From contig NZ_JAUSTT010000021.1 in assembly GCF_030812995.1 (NCBI RefSeq), positions 1-64,000 on the forward strand: a DNA stretch of 64,000 bases, given 5' to 3'. This stretch comes from Bacillus chungangensis (GTDB lineage: Bacteria > Bacillota > Bacilli > Bacillales > Bacillaceae_C). The position numbers were made by a program, and so were the translations under genes. The notes beneath the pieces were generated by a model. The model did no database searches and had not been told where the DNA came from. It saw only the letters and a program-made list of their open reading frames with translations. Shown in pieces: positions 53,284-64,000 of the stretch (position 1 is its first letter; each line of letters begins with the position of its first letter).

Positions 53284-54129
53284 ATGACAACAATAGAAAA
53301 GGCGATTAAAGAGCACTTTTTTCAGCTTTCAAAAGGTCAACAAAAGGTAGCCAAGTTGTTGTTGGATGCACCGCACACATTTGCAATTAAATCAGCAGAA
53401 GAAATAGGCAAAGAAGTTGGTGTTAGTGAAACAACAGTAATTCGTTTATGTTACGCATTGAATTTCAAAGGTTTTTCGGCATTGCAGAAAGTGCTGCGCG
53501 AAGTATTGCTGCAAAAAAGCAGTCTCGATAACTATCATACGGCAAAACTTGAGCTTGCCAATGAGCCGAACTTCTTTGCCAGTGTCATGGGACGGGATGC
53601 GCTCTATATAAAAAAAGCAATCAATCAGATTAACGAACAAGACTTTCAAAAAACAGTCGACATCCTCGTTCAAGCCGAGAAAGTGTATATTTGTGGACTT
53701 GGTTCTTCTTTTGCCGCAGCACAATGGTTTGCTTTTTCTTTAAATCTAATTCGGGAAGATGTCCGTTTGTTTCATTCTCATACAGATGATATTTTAACGA
53801 CTGTTCAACAGCTAAATGACAAAACTGCTTTTGTTGCAATCTCTTTTCATCGTTACTTACGAGAGACAGTGCAGATGGCAGAACTTGCAAAAGACCAGAA
53901 GGCTTTTGTTTGTGGAATTACAGATTCATCCGTTGCTCCGATTAGCCGCTATACGGATGCCTTACTAACTGTTTCTCCAACTATTACATCTACACTTGAT
54001 GCTGTACCAGCTTTGTTTTCTTTGCTAAATGCCTTAATTGCAGGCGTCTCCGTACAGGATAAAGAACGTGTGAAAAAAAGAAAAGAACAATATGAGGCGA
54101 TTCATTTGCAACATTTATTTATTCAATAA
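53284..54129 (+). CDS. MurR/RpiR-family transcriptional regulator
   Basis: 281 residues from the ATG at 53284 (AAAGGTG upstream); the frame extends to 53248 without support. N-terminal HTH-6 domain (SAEEIGKEVGVSETTVIRLC) and a C-terminal SIS domain (VYICGLGSSFAAAQWFAFSL), which binds phosphosugars or related metabolites. It heads a plus-strand group with an acyltransferase, an NSAR-type racemase and a transporter, so it probably controls them. Confidence 0.9.
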   Translation: MTTIEKAIKEHFFQLSKGQQKVAKLLLDAPHTFAIKSAEEIGKEVGVSETTVIRLCYALNFKGFSALQKVLREVLLQKSSLDNYHTAKLELANEPNFFASVMGRDALYIKKAINQINEQDFQKTVDILVQAEKVYICGLGSSFAAAQWFAFSLNLIREDVRLFHSHTDDILTTVQQLNDKTAFVAISFHRYLRETVQMAELAKDQKAFVCGITDSSVAPISRYTDALLTVSPTITSTLDAVPALFSLLNALIAGVSVQDKERVKKRKEQYEAIHLQHLFIQ

Positions 54130-54250
54130 CGTGATACTTCTATTAATGAAGTTACTCGCTTAAACGAGCTTCTATCATCTAGACACAACAGCGCTATTTT
54201 ACTGGATACAAAACTTTAGTAAAAGCAAAGCAGAAGGGAGCAACTAAGAA

Positions 54251-55072
54251 ATGGAGAAACTAATAGAAATTCGTAAAATATCATCCATTGAAGAATTGAC
54301 AGCTGTACAAACACTTGATCAAACCATTTGGAAAACAGAGGCGATTCCTGTTCATCAAACATTAACAGTAGTCCAAAATGGAGGACTGATGATCGGTGCT
54401 TTTGACAACGGACGATTAGTCGGTTTTAGCTATAGCTTTCCAGGTTTAACAAAAGGAAAAGTATATCTATGTTCACATATGCTTGGCATCCATCCTGACT
54501 ATCGAGGTCAAGGTATCGGGGTCATGTTAAAAAAAGCACAAAAAAATGAAGCAAAAGAAATAGGCTATACATTGATGACATGGACTTACGATCCATTAGA
54601 AAGCGTTAATGCGTTTTTAAATTTATCTAAGCTAAAAGGAGTCGCAAATACGTATATTGAAAATTGCTATGGCGAAATGAATGATGGCTTAAATGATGGA
54701 TTGCCTACTGACCGCTTGAAAGTACAGTGGCATATTCAACAACAGCCAACTATTCGCATTTGCACAGAAGCGAATCAAGAGACATATAAATCGATTGCTA
54801 ATTGGAAGATAAATCATGACGGCCTTCCTGTCATTAATCGTTCTGATTTAACGACCGTGAAAAAGGAGCACACGATTCTTGTACCAATTCCAAAAGCATT
54901 TCAATGCTTAAAGCAAACTGATTTCCAGTTAGCGCTTGATTGGCGTCTTCAAACAAGGGAATTTTTTCAGACAGCCTTTCAAGCAAAATTTACCGCAGTA
55001 CATGTCTTAAAAACGGAAGATCCTGTTTACTATTATGTATTAACAAAACAAATTGAGCTGCCAGCTCTATAG
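54251..55072 (+). CDS. GNAT acyltransferase, probable D-amino acid N-succinyltransferase partner of NSAR
   Basis: 273 residues. The GNAT acyl-CoA site is MLGIHPDYRGQGIGVMLKKA (residues ~77-96, RGQGIG loop). The C-terminal ~100 residues are extra to the GNAT core. From the literature, in Geobacillus kaustophilus an acyltransferase next to the NSAR gene succinylates D-amino acids so that NSAR can racemise them. The neighbour here is an NSAR/OSBS protein, so the same role is inferred. No M20 desuccinylase is nearby. Confidence 0.75.
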   Translation: MEKLIEIRKISSIEELTAVQTLDQTIWKTEAIPVHQTLTVVQNGGLMIGAFDNGRLVGFSYSFPGLTKGKVYLCSHMLGIHPDYRGQGIGVMLKKAQKNEAKEIGYTLMTWTYDPLESVNAFLNLSKLKGVANTYIENCYGEMNDGLNDGLPTDRLKVQWHIQQQPTIRICTEANQETYKSIANWKINHDGLPVINRSDLTTVKKEHTILVPIPKAFQCLKQTDFQLALDWRLQTREFFQTAFQAKFTAVHVLKTEDPVYYYVLTKQIELPAL

Positions 55073-55129
55073 AAAATTAGAAGATTAACCATTTAAATAT
55101 GAAAAAAGAAACAGAAAGCAGGAATGAAC

Positions 55130-56239
55130 ATGAAAGTAAGTGAAGTAACTTTACGCCATTTAAAAATGCGCATGAATTTTCCATTTACAACAAGCTTTAC
55201 AACAATGCAAGATCGAGAGTTTATTTTAGTAGAAGCAAAAAATGAAGCTGGCTTGAGCGGCTGGGGAGAATCCGTTGCCTTTACTGCTCCATTATATAAT
55301 GAAGAAACGATGAAAACAAATTGGCATATGCTCGAAGATTTTATTATTCCAATGATACTAGACAAGCATCTCGATCACCCTGATGAGGTGAATACAATAT
55401 TAGCCCCTATCCGAAAAAATAACATGGCTAAATCTGCACTTGAAGGTGCTGTCTGGGATCTTTATGCCAAAGAACAGCAAATTCCACTTAGCAAAGCGCT
55501 GGGGGGACAGAAAGAAACGATCGAAGTGGGTATTAGCATTGGTATAAAAGAGTCAATCGCAGAACTTTTGGAAGTAATTGATGGCTATGTGAAAGAAGGG
55601 TACAAACGCATAAAGGTGAAAATTAAGCCAGGCTGGGACGTTGACGTTATTCGTGCTATACGAGAGCAGTTCCCACAGCTTCCATTAATGGCTGATGCAA
55701 ACTCTGCGTATCGTTTAGAAGATCTTGAGCGTTTAAAACAGTTAGATCAGTTTGATTTAATGATGATTGAGCAGCCGCTTGCTGCTGATGATATCGTTGA
55801 CCATGCTCATATTCAAAAGCAGCTGGACACGCCTATCTGTTTAGATGAAAGCATCCATTCTTATGAAGATGCACGAAAAGCAATTAGCCTTGGAAGCTGT
55901 CAAATTATTAATATAAAGATAGGACGAGTTGGCGGGATTACTGAAGCAAAGAAAATTCATGATTTGTGTTTTTCAAAAGGAATTCCAGTTTGGTGCGGTG
56001 GAATGCTTGAATCAGGAATCGGCAGAGCCCACAATATTGCATTAACAACCCTTACAAACTTTACAATGCCTGGCGATACCGCTGCTTCTAAACGTTATTG
56101 GGAGCAAGATGTGATTGAGCCAGTAGTGACAGTAGAGAACGGATTGATTCGTGTTCCTGATAAGCCTGGAATTGGTTATGAACCAAACATCCCTGCAATC
56201 GATGCTTTCACTGTTCATCAGCAGACATTTAGGAATTGA
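55130..56239 (+). CDS. menC: Enolase-superfamily N-succinylamino acid racemase / o-succinylbenzoate synthase
   Basis: 369 residues from the ATG at 55130 (AGGA upstream). The catalytic lysines lie in RIKVKIKPG and in [10 protein letters not shown]; metal ligands are DANSAY, EQPL and DES. NSAR/OSBS family members catalyse both racemisation and the menaquinone step. The context (GNAT gene upstream, no men genes) points to racemisation of N-succinyl-D-amino acids, though the menaquinone role cannot be excluded. Confidence 0.85.
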   Translation: MKVSEVTLRHLKMRMNFPFTTSFTTMQDREFILVEAKNEAGLSGWGESVAFTAPLYNEETMKTNWHMLEDFIIPMILDKHLDHPDEVNTILAPIRKNNMAKSALEGAVWDLYAKEQQIPLSKALGGQKETIEVGISIGIKESIAELLEVIDGYVKEGYKRIKVKIKPGWDVDVIRAIREQFPQLPLMADANSAYRLEDLERLKQLDQFDLMMIEQPLAADDIVDHAHIQKQLDTPICLDESIHSYEDARKAISLGSCQIINIKIGRVGGITEAKKIHDLCFSKGIPVWCGGMLESGIGRAHNIALTTLTNFTMPGDTAASKRYWEQDVIEPVVTVENGLIRVPDKPGIGYEPNIPAIDAFTVHQQTFRN

Positions 56240-56410
56240 TAAAATGAGTAGGAACTGGTAGACATTGTATGGTATTACCGTATGTAAGTAATGGAACTCA
56301 TATCTACTATTATATACAGTACGATAGGCGAGAGGATAGAACTATTCTCTCCCTTTCCTTTATATCTAAATTGTTTAAATATTCACTAATATTAGTTTTG
56401 GAGGAACATC

Positions 56411-57472
56411 ATGAGAAAGATTATTCAAATTGCTGGTGCTTACATTGGTGTTATTGTTGGGGCAGGATTTGCTTCTGGACAAGAGATTCTACAATTTTTT
56501 ACTAGCTTCGGTTTGATTGGAATTGTTGGTTCTATCATTGCAGCTTTTTTATTTGCATTTTTAGGTATGCAAATTGCCTTGCATGGGTCAATTTTAAAAA
56601 CGACTTCCCATAAAAAAGTAATCTATACGATTTGCGGAAAATACATTGGCATAGCAGTTGATATTTTAATTACCTTTTTCTTATTTGGTGTAGCAGTCGT
56701 TATGATTGCTGGGAGTGGATCAATTTTCCAACAACAGTTTGGATTGTCTCCAATCGTCGGAAGCATCATTATGTCCATCCTTACAATCTTGACACTATTA
56801 TTAAATGTAAAAAAGGTCATCTATATCATTAGTAGTGTGACCCCATTTCTATTAGTATTAATGTTTATCATTACTGCTTATTCGATATTTACAAGCAGCG
56901 GTGATTATGTGCAGCTGGAAACAGCCGCGGCAGCGCAAAGCTCTGCTGCTCCTCATTGGTTACTAGGAGCAATTCTATATGTATCCTATAATATTGCAGC
57001 AGGCTTTGCCATGTTATCAGTTATAGGCGGAACAGTAAAAGATAAAAAAGCAGCCGGCTGGGGCGGACTTCTTGGCGGATTCGGCCTTGGATTATTAATT
57101 CTATTAATTAATATTGGGATGTTCGCAAACTTGGATCGTCTTGAAGGAGCAGATATGCCGACACTTCTGCTTGCAACTGAAATTTCTCCTGTTGTTGGTG
57201 TCCTAATGTCTATTGCTCTGCTTGGGATGATATTTAATACAGCGGTGGGAATGCTTTATGCCTTTACTGCCCGGTTTATTCCATCAGAAACAAAAATGTT
57301 TAAGGGCGGAGTTATCGTAATTGGCATCCTTGCCTTTGCCGCCAGTTTTGTAGGCTTCACCATATTAGTCGGTACTATTTATCCGATTACTGGATATCTA
57401 GGTTTGGTCTTAATCATTGCTATTATTCTTTCGTGGATACGCACTAGGAAACAAAACACTATTGCATATTGA
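56411..57472 (+). CDS. YkvI-family membrane protein, possible amino acid transporter
   Basis: 353 residues, about ten membrane segments, starting IIQIAGAYIGVIVGAGFASG; the unwound-helix GAGFASGQE motif is typical of LeuT-fold carriers. GGAGG precedes the ATG. Given its neighbours it may transport an amino acid or derivative, but no substrate is known for the family. Confidence 0.82.
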   Translation: MRKIIQIAGAYIGVIVGAGFASGQEILQFFTSFGLIGIVGSIIAAFLFAFLGMQIALHGSILKTTSHKKVIYTICGKYIGIAVDILITFFLFGVAVVMIAGSGSIFQQQFGLSPIVGSIIMSILTILTLLLNVKKVIYIISSVTPFLLVLMFIITAYSIFTSSGDYVQLETAAAAQSSAAPHWLLGAILYVSYNIAAGFAMLSVIGGTVKDKKAAGWGGLLGGFGLGLLILLINIGMFANLDRLEGADMPTLLLATEISPVVGVLMSIALLGMIFNTAVGMLYAFTARFIPSETKMFKGGVIVIGILAFAASFVGFTILVGTIYPITGYLGLVLIIAIILSWIRTRKQNTIAY

Positions 57473-57565
57473 TGGCAGGCCTCACCTTTCTGTTAAAAGG
57501 GGCGGAGCATCATTAAACTGCGGATAAGCTTCGCCCCTCTACACTTCAAGAAAGCTTTACTGCAT

Positions 57566-57605
57566 AAAAAAATGAGGCGATGGTCGCGATCCATCTGCCT
57601 CATTT
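57566..57605 (-). terminator. Terminator of tuf
   Basis: AAATGAGGCAGATGG pairs with CCATCGCCTCATTT, followed by TTTTTT on the minus strand, 6 bp after the tuf stop. It may also serve the ykvI-like gene from the other side. Confidence 0.85.
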
Positions 57606-57611
57606 AATACA

Positions 57612-58799
57612 TTATTTTTGAATTGTTGATACTATTCCAGATCCAACAGTACGTCCGCCTTCACGGATAGAGAATTTTGTTCCTTCTTCGATAGCGATTG
57701 GAGAAATTAACTCAACTGTCATTTCAACGTCATCGCCAGGCATAACCATTTCTACTCCTTCAGGAAGGTTACAAATTCCTGTTACGTCCGTAGTACGGAA
57801 GTAGAATTGTGGACGGTAGTTAGAGAAGAATGGAGTATGACGTCCTCCCTCATCTTTGGAAAGTACATATACTTGAGCTGTAAATTGAGTGTGCGGTGTA
57901 ATCGTACCTGGTTTTGCAAGTACTTGACCACGTTGTACGTCTTCACGAGCAACACCACGAAGAAGCGCTCCAATATTGTCTCCAGCTTCAGCAAAATCAA
58001 GAAGTTTACGGAACATTTCTACTCCAGTAACAACAACTTTCTTGGATTCTTCTTCAAGACCGATGATTTCTACTTCGTCGCCGACTTTTACTTGTCCGCG
58101 CTCAACACGACCTGTTGCAACTGTTCCACGACCAGTGATAGAGAATACATCCTCTACAGGCATCATGAATGGTTTATCAGTGTCGCGCTCTGGAGTTGGA
58201 ATATATTCGTCAACAGCTGCCATTAATTCAAGAATTTTTTCTTCCCATTCTGCTTCGCCTTCTAGCGCTTTAAGTGCAGAACCTTTAATAACTGGAATAT
58301 CATCTCCAGGGAAATCATATTCAGAAAGAAGGTCGCGCACTTCCATTTCAACTAATTCCAACAACTCTTCGTCGTCTACCATGTCACATTTGTTTAAGAA
58401 AACAACAATGTAAGGTACACCTACGTTACGAGAAAGAAGGATGTGCTCACGAGTTTGCGGCATTGGACCATCAGCAGCAGATACAACAAGGATCGCTCCG
58501 TCCATTTGTGCAGCACCTGTAATCATATTTTTAACATAGTCAGCGTGTCCTGGGCAGTCAACGTGTGCATAGTGGCGAGTTGCAGTTTCATACTCAACGT
58601 GTGAAGTAGAAATTGTAATACCACGCTCACGCTCTTCAGGAGCATTGTCAATCATATCATAACCACGTGCTTCAGCACCGCCTGCTTTAGCAAGTACAGT
58701 TGTAATTGCAGCAGTTAAAGTTGTTTTACCATGGTCAACGTGTCCAATTGTACCAATGTTAGCATGTGTTTTGGAACGATCAAATTTTTCTTTAGCCAT
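57612..58799 (-). CDS. tuf: Elongation factor Tu
   Basis: 395 residues; [17 protein letters not shown] and NKCDMVDD are the GTP-binding motifs. It delivers aminoacyl-tRNA to the ribosome. It ends the str operon here; rpsJ, which often follows, is 5 kb away. Confidence 0.98.
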   Translation of the reverse strand: MAKEKFDRSKTHANIGTIGHVDHGKTTLTAAITTVLAKAGGAEARGYDMIDNAPEERERGITISTSHVEYETATRHYAHVDCPGHADYVKNMITGAAQMDGAILVVSAADGPMPQTREHILLSRNVGVPYIVVFLNKCDMVDDEELLELVEMEVRDLLSEYDFPGDDIPVIKGSALKALEGEAEWEEKILELMAAVDEYIPTPERDTDKPFMMPVEDVFSITGRGTVATGRVERGQVKVGDEVEIIGLEEESKKVVVTGVEMFRKLLDFAEAGDNIGALLRGVAREDVQRGQVLAKPGTITPHTQFTAQVYVLSKDEGGRHTPFFSNYRPQFYFRTTDVTGICNLPEGVEMVMPGDDVEMTVELISPIAIEEGTKFSIREGGRTVGSGIVSTIQK

Positions 58800-58928
58800 T
58801 AGGAATATCCTCCTTTAAATTTAAATTTACATATATTATTTAGGCGTTTTAGAAACGAATTTGCTCATTTCTAAAAGCATATGATAGCTTACAATAGTAG
58901 TTATACTTTATTAATAGTCAGAAATCAA

Positions 58929-61007
58929 TTATTCGCCGCTATTTTTTTTGATTATTTCTTCAGCGATTGATTTTGGCACTTCTTCATAATGATCAAAGAA
59001 CATTGTGTATGTTCCGCGTCCTTGAGTATTGGAACGTAAAGTTGTTGCATAACCAAACATTTCTGCAAGTGGTACTAATGCTTTCACAACCTGAGCATTG
59101 CCCTTTGCTTCCATTCCTTCTACACGTCCGCGTCTAGAGGTGATATCTCCCATAATGTCACCTAAATATTCTTCAGGCATAACGACTTCTACCTTCATCA
59201 TCGGCTCTAAAATGACAGGGCTACATTTCTTCGCAGCGTTTTTCACAGCCATAGAAGCAGCGATTTTAAAGGCCATTTCGTTCGAGTCAACATCATGGTA
59301 AGAACCATCAAATAGTCTAGCTTTTACGTCGATTAGCGGATAGCCTGCAAGCACACCGTTGTCCAACGCATCAATGATACCTGCTTGAACAGCTGGGACA
59401 TATTCACGTGGTACAACACCACCAACAATTCCGTTTTCAAACTCGAAGCCTTTTCCTTCCTCATTTGGAGAGAATTCAATCCAAACGTGACCGTATTGTC
59501 CTCGACCACCAGATTGACGTACGAATTTACCTTCCACTTCTGCAGAAGCACGGAATGTTTCACGGTAGGAAACTTGTGGAGCACCTACATTCGCTTCCAC
59601 TTTGAATTCACGTTTTAGACGGTCAACGATAACATCTAAGTGAAGTTCACCCATACCGGAAATAATGGTTTGACCCGTTTCTGGATTTGTTTCAGCACGG
59701 AATGTTGGATCTTCTTCTTGAAGCTTAGAAAGTGCTGTACCCATTTTATCTTGGTCCGCTTTTGTTTTCGGTTCAATCGCTACATCAATAACAGGCTCTG
59801 GGAATTCCATTGATTCTAAAATAACGAGATTTTTCTCGTCACAAAGTGTATCCCCTGTACCAGTATCCTTCAAACCAACTGCCGCAGCGATGTCTCCAGA
59901 GTAAACGGTAGAAATCTCTTCACGGTGATTAGCGTGCATTTGTAGAATACGGCCAATTCTTTCGCGTTTTCCTTTTGTTGAGTTGCGAACATAAGAACCA
60001 GATTCTAATGTTCCAGAATAAACTCGGAAGAAAGTAAGGCGGCCAACATAAGGGTCAGTCATTACTTTAAATGCTAATGCCGAGAATGGTGCATCGTCGC
60101 TTGAAGGACGCTCAACTTCTTCTTCGGTATCAGGCACAGTACCAGTAATTGCAGCAATATCCGTTGGAGCTGGCAAATAATCGATTACTGCGTCAAGCAT
60201 GACTTGAACACCTTTGTTTTTAAATGCAGTACCGCAAAGCACTGGGTAAAACTCAACACTAAGAGTTGCTTTACGAATAGCATTTTTCAATTCAGGAATA
60301 GTGATTTCTTCACCTTCAAGATATTTCATCATAAGCTCTTCGTCTAACTCAGCAACTGCTTCAACAAGCTTGCCGCGGTATTCTTCTGCTTGCTCTTTCA
60401 TATCATCTGGAATTTCTCCTACTTCAGGATCAGTTCCAAGATCATCTTTATAGAAGTAAGCTTTCATTTCTACAAGATCAATAAGACCTGTAAAATTATC
60501 TTCAGCACCGATTGGCAATTGGATCGGATGTGCATTTGCATCTAGTCGATCATGCAATGTTTTCACTGCATATAAGAAGTCTGCACCAATCTTATCCATT
60601 TTGTTAACAAATACAATTCTAGGAACACCGTATGTCGTTGCTTGACGCCATACAGTTTCTGTTTGCGGCTCAACGCCTGATTGGGCATCAAGCACTGTGA
60701 CAGCACCATCAAGAACACGTAAGGAGCGCTCTACCTCAACTGTGAAGTCTACGTGTCCTGGTGTATCGATGATATTGACTCGGTGGCCTTTCCATTGTGC
60801 CGTTGTTGCAGCAGAAGTGATTGTAATCCCACGCTCTTGCTCCTGCTCCATCCAGTCCATTTGGGACGCACCTTCATGCGTTTCACCTAGCTTGTGAATG
60901 CGTCCTGTATAGAAAAGGATACGTTCGGTTGTCGTTGTTTTACCAGCATCTATGTGAGCCATGATGCCAATATTACGAGTCTTTTCTAAGGAGAACTCTC
61001 TTGGCAT
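58929..61007 (-). CDS. fusA: Elongation factor G
   Basis: 692 residues; GTPase motifs [18 protein letters not shown] and NKMDKIGAD, then domains II-V. It drives ribosomal translocation. Full length. Confidence 0.98.
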   Translation of the reverse strand: MPREFSLEKTRNIGIMAHIDAGKTTTTERILFYTGRIHKLGETHEGASQMDWMEQEQERGITITSAATTAQWKGHRVNIIDTPGHVDFTVEVERSLRVLDGAVTVLDAQSGVEPQTETVWRQATTYGVPRIVFVNKMDKIGADFLYAVKTLHDRLDANAHPIQLPIGAEDNFTGLIDLVEMKAYFYKDDLGTDPEVGEIPDDMKEQAEEYRGKLVEAVAELDEELMMKYLEGEEITIPELKNAIRKATLSVEFYPVLCGTAFKNKGVQVMLDAVIDYLPAPTDIAAITGTVPDTEEEVERPSSDDAPFSALAFKVMTDPYVGRLTFFRVYSGTLESGSYVRNSTKGKRERIGRILQMHANHREEISTVYSGDIAAAVGLKDTGTGDTLCDEKNLVILESMEFPEPVIDVAIEPKTKADQDKMGTALSKLQEEDPTFRAETNPETGQTIISGMGELHLDVIVDRLKREFKVEANVGAPQVSYRETFRASAEVEGKFVRQSGGRGQYGHVWIEFSPNEEGKGFEFENGIVGGVVPREYVPAVQAGIIDALDNGVLAGYPLIDVKARLFDGSYHDVDSNEMAFKIAASMAVKNAAKKCSPVILEPMMKVEVVMPEEYLGDIMGDITSRRGRVEGMEAKGNAQVVKALVPLAEMFGYATTLRSNTQGRGTYTMFFDHYEEVPKSIAEEIIKKNSGE

Positions 61008-61051
61008 TTCGTATTTCTCCTTCCTTCAATAAGTATAATTTGTTGTAGAGG

Positions 61052-61190
61052 TTATTCAAAAAGTCCGGGAATATAACCGGCAAATTTCTGTGTCACTCGA
61101 CTGCTCCGATCCTCTCGTATCATACATACGCTCCGGTTCCCGCAGTTTTCGTTCCTTGAAATTTTTGGTTCTATTGTCCTCCTTTTTGAA
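61052..61190. repeat. Dispersed repeat, copy C
   Basis: Begins TTATTCAAAAAGTCCGGG, includes GCAAATTTCTGTGTCACTCG and ends GTTCCTTGAAATTTTTGG, then CTTTTTGAA. It is in the rpsG-fusA spacer. Related to copies A and B but closest to copy D. Confidence 0.75.
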
Positions 61191-61207
61191 TTTACATTAC
61201 TACAGAT

Positions 61208-61322
61208 TGTTCAAAAAGTCCGGGAATATAACCGGCAAATTTCTGTGTCACTCGACTGCTCCGATCCTCTCGTATCATACATACGATCCGGTTCTCGCAG
61301 TTTTCGTTCCTTGAAATTTTAT
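61208..61322. repeat. Dispersed repeat, copy D
   Basis: Nearly identical to copy C over about 115 bp, so the two form a tandem pair in the rpsG-fusA spacer. It ends at GTTCCTTGAAATTTTATCC. Confidence 0.75.
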
Positions 61323-61357
61323 CCGGTTGTATTGAATAAACAACTTTTAGAATCAGA

Positions 61358-61828
61358 TTACCAACGGTAATGAGCAAATGCTTTGTTTGCTTCTGCCATT
61401 TTATGCGTGTCTTCACGCTTTTTAACTGATGCACCACTATTGTTCGCTGCATCAAGAATTTCGTTGGCAAGGCGCTCTTCCATTGTTTTTTCTCCTCGAA
61501 GTCTCGCATAGTTTACTAACCAGCGAAGTCCTAGAGTTGAACGGCGTTCAGGACGTACTTCTACAGGTACTTGATAGTTTGAACCCCCAACACGGCGAGC
61601 TTTTACTTCAAGTACTGGCATAATATTTTTTAATGCTTGATCAAATGTTTCCATTGGGTCCTTACCTGTACGTTCTCTGATAATATCAAATGCTGAATAA
61701 AGAATAGATTGTGCTTTCCCTCTTTTGCCGTCGACCATAATTTTATTGATTAGACGTGTAATCAATTTAGAATTATAAATCGGATCAGGCAGCACATCTC
61801 TCTTTGCGACAGGGCCTTTTCGTGGCAT
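61358..61828 (-). CDS. rpsG: 30S ribosomal protein S7
   Basis: 156 residues from the ATG at 61828 (GGGAGG upstream); the frame to 61858 is not used. [20 protein letters not shown] and [20 protein letters not shown]. Confidence 0.98.
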   Translation of the reverse strand: MPRKGPVAKRDVLPDPIYNSKLITRLINKIMVDGKRGKAQSILYSAFDIIRERTGKDPMETFDQALKNIMPVLEVKARRVGGSNYQVPVEVRPERRSTLGLRWLVNYARLRGEKTMEERLANEILDAANNSGASVKKREDTHKMAEANKAFAHYRW

Positions 61829-61881
61829 GATATTTCCTCCCTTCCAATCATTTTTCATTCAAAATGATCGATCTTCACTTA

Positions 61882-62654
<773 letters not shown>

Positions 62655-62700
62655 GTTATATCCTCCAAAGCAACAGGTTATTTATAGGAGCACCTTGAAT

Positions 62701-62729
62701 ATATTATCATCTTCAATTTTTAATGTCAA
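62701..62729 (-). promoter_or_regulatory. Sigma-A promoter of the str operon
   Basis: On the minus strand TTGACA (62729-62724), a 17-bp spacer and TAATAT (62706-62701), about 50 bp before the rplGB start. Confidence 0.7.
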
Positions 62730-62746
62730 CAAAAAAATAAAATTTT

Positions 62747-62780
62747 CGTCAGCGAGGAAACCGTTGCTTCCTCACTGACG
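62747..62780 (-). terminator. Terminator of the rpoBC operon
   Basis: CGTCAGTGAGGAA pairs with TTCCTCGCTGACG (one G-T pair), followed by AAAATTTTATTTTTTT on the minus strand, 21 bp after the rpoC stop. Confidence 0.85.
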
Positions 62781-62801
62781 AACCATATATCATTCTTTCC
62801 T

Positions 62802-64000
62802 CTACTCTACTGTAGCGACAGCCTCACTTGTATTAGCAAGCTCTGCATCTGCCTTGCGATAGCGCTGCATACCAGTACCTGCTGGAACAAGTTTTCCGAT
62901 AATGACGTTTTCTTTTAAGCCAAGAAGTTCGTCTCGTTTCCCTTTTATTGCAGCATCTGTCAACACACGAGTTGTTTCTTGGAATGATGCTGCTGATAGG
63001 AATGAGTCTGTTTCAAGCGATGCTTTTGTAATTCCTAGCAACACGGGACGCCCTGTTGCAGGCTGCTTTCCTTCCAGCAATGCTTTTTCGTTGGCGTCTG
63101 AGAATTGATGGATGTCGAGCAATGTACCTGGCAACACATCTGTATCCCCAGCATCGTTTACCCGCACTTTTCGCAGCATTTGCCGCACCATCACCTCAAT
63201 ATGCTTATCGCCAATTTCAACACCTTGCATGCGATAAACCTTTTGTACCTCACGCAGCAAATATTCTTGTACTGCTGCAACATCGCGAACAGTTAATAGC
63301 TCTTTCGGATCAATAGATCCTTCTGTCAACTCTTGGCCTCGCTCTACGATGTCGCCAACTGCAACTTTCAAACGAGATGTGTATGGCGCATGATAAGTGC
63401 GGCTTTCAATCTCGCCTTGTATAACAATTTCATTTTGACGATCTCGTCCCTCATTAATAGCAGTTACTTCACCGTCAATTTCTGAAATGACCGATTGTCC
63501 TTTTGGATTACGCGCTTCAAACAATTCTTGAATCCGCGGCAAACCTTGTGTAATATCGTCTCCGGCCACCCCACCTGTATGGAATGTTCTCATTGTAAGC
63601 TGTGTACCCGGTTCTCCAATGGATTGAGCAGCAATAATACCTACCGCTTCTCCAACTTCCACCTCTGTACCTGTTGCAAGGTTTCGGCCGTAGCAACGTT
63701 TGCACACGCCATGACGAGTATTGCAAGTAAAAGCAGAACGAATATGAACTTCTTCTACGCCTGCATCTACAATCGATTTAGCAACATCTTCGTTAATCAG
63801 TTCGTTCTCTCTTACTAACACTTCTCCAGTACTAGGATGTTTAACAGACTTTCTAGCATAGCGCCCAATGAGACGCTCCTCTAAAGTCTCGATAATTTCC
63901 GTACCATCCTTTAATGCGCCAACGAGCAGTCCTCTGTCCGTACCACAATCAGTTTCACGGACAATGACATCTTGAGCAACGTCGACAAGCCGGCGTGTTA
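62802..64000 (-). CDS. rpoC: RNA polymerase beta' subunit, C-terminal part (5' truncated by window edge)
   Basis: The frame is open from the window end to the stop at 62802, giving the last ~399 residues. The zinc-binding segment [19 protein letters not shown] and the trigger-loop/bridge region [20 protein letters not shown] and [20 protein letters not shown] are present. The methionine at 63821 is internal. Confidence 0.97.
   Translation of the reverse strand, partial: TRRLVDVAQDVIVRETDCGTDRGLLVGALKDGTEIIETLEERLIGRYARKSVKHPSTGEVLVRENELINEDVAKSIVDAGVEEVHIRSAFTCNTRHGVCKRCYGRNLATGTEVEVGEAVGIIAAQSIGEPGTQLTMRTFHTGGVAGDDITQGLPRIQELFEARNPKGQSVISEIDGEVTAINEGRDRQNEIVIQGEIESRTYHAPYTSRLKVAVGDIVERGQELTEGSIDPKELLTVRDVAAVQEYLLREVQKVYRMQGVEIGDKHIEVMVRQMLRKVRVNDAGDTDVLPGTLLDIHQFSDANEKALLEGKQPATGRPVLLGITKASLETDSFLSAASFQETTRVLTDAAIKGKRDELLGLKENVIIGKLVPAGTGMQRYRKADAELANTSEAVATVE

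Noticed and set aside
61090-61314. 74-aa plus-strand ORF between fusA and rpsG
   Set aside because: It lies entirely within repeat copies C and D; similar frames arise in every copy and are a repeat artefact.

Overview
The window is chromosomal DNA of a low-GC, Gram-positive, spore-former-type bacterium (Bacillaceae). The evidence is the S10-spc-alpha ribosomal gene order, the rplQ-ecfA1-ecfA2-ecfT-truA-rplM-rpsI order, an rplGB (L7Ae-like) gene between rpoC and rpsL, strong GGAGG ribosome binding sites, and LicT-type antitermination. From memory, EF-Tu reads closest to the Oceanobacillus/Virgibacillus side of the family; this was not searched.

Layout. 1-5.7 kb (mostly + strand): end of a sensor histidine kinase, a secreted S9 prolyl-oligopeptidase, a divergent EamA transporter/LysR pair, and a CueP-like copper lipoprotein. 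5.7-19.4 kb is an accessory region full of decayed mobile DNA. It holds what looks like an intact RiPP (ribosomally made, modified peptide) operon on the minus strand. In transcription order this is a radical SAM/SPASM maturase with an RRE-like N-terminus, a 50-aa precursor peptide (too short for ordinary gene calling), a terminator, an MFS exporter, an M3 metallopeptidase, an inactive-looking M16 subunit and an active M16 subunit. A group II intron sits exactly behind the precursor's terminator hairpin, which is the class IIC target rule, and is itself broken by an IS3-family remnant. Around it lie tyrosine-recombinase fragments, a frameshifted ISL3 transposase, a DinB fragment, a plasmid-type HTH/DUF3967 pseudogene and two ~158-bp structured repeats that look like bcr1 elements of the Bacillus cereus group. 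A 28-bp direct repeat with two mismatches (5866 and 17356) brackets the RiPP island.

19.5-24.5 kb (+): a TetR-MFS-FtsX permease-ATPase export cassette with codon use unlike its surroundings. 24.8-29.2 kb (-): a beta-glucoside PTS operon (bglP, 6-phospho-beta-glucosidase, LicT-type antiterminator) with a recognisable RAT/terminator switch. 29.4-32.5 kb: a small, mostly decayed element bounded by 21-bp repeats next to an integrase fragment, carrying one intact beta-lactamase-fold serine hydrolase.

32.5-52.8 kb (-): rpsI, rplM, truA, the ECF transporter core, then rplQ back to rpsJ. Two genes here are broken: rpoA carries a 37-bp frameshifting insertion (removing 37 nt restores exactly 314 codons plus stop), and map has an internal deletion and a frameshift. 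53-57.5 kb (+): an RpiR/MurR regulator, a GNAT acyltransferase, an NSAR/OSBS enolase-family racemase and a YkvI-type membrane protein, together suggesting D-amino-acid salvage. They are inserted between rpsJ and tuf. 57.6-64 kb (-): tuf, fusA, rpsG, rpsL, rplGB and the 3' part of rpoC. Four copies of a dispersed ~115-190 bp repeat sit in two ribosomal-operon spacers (37.3-37.7 and 61.05-61.32 kb).
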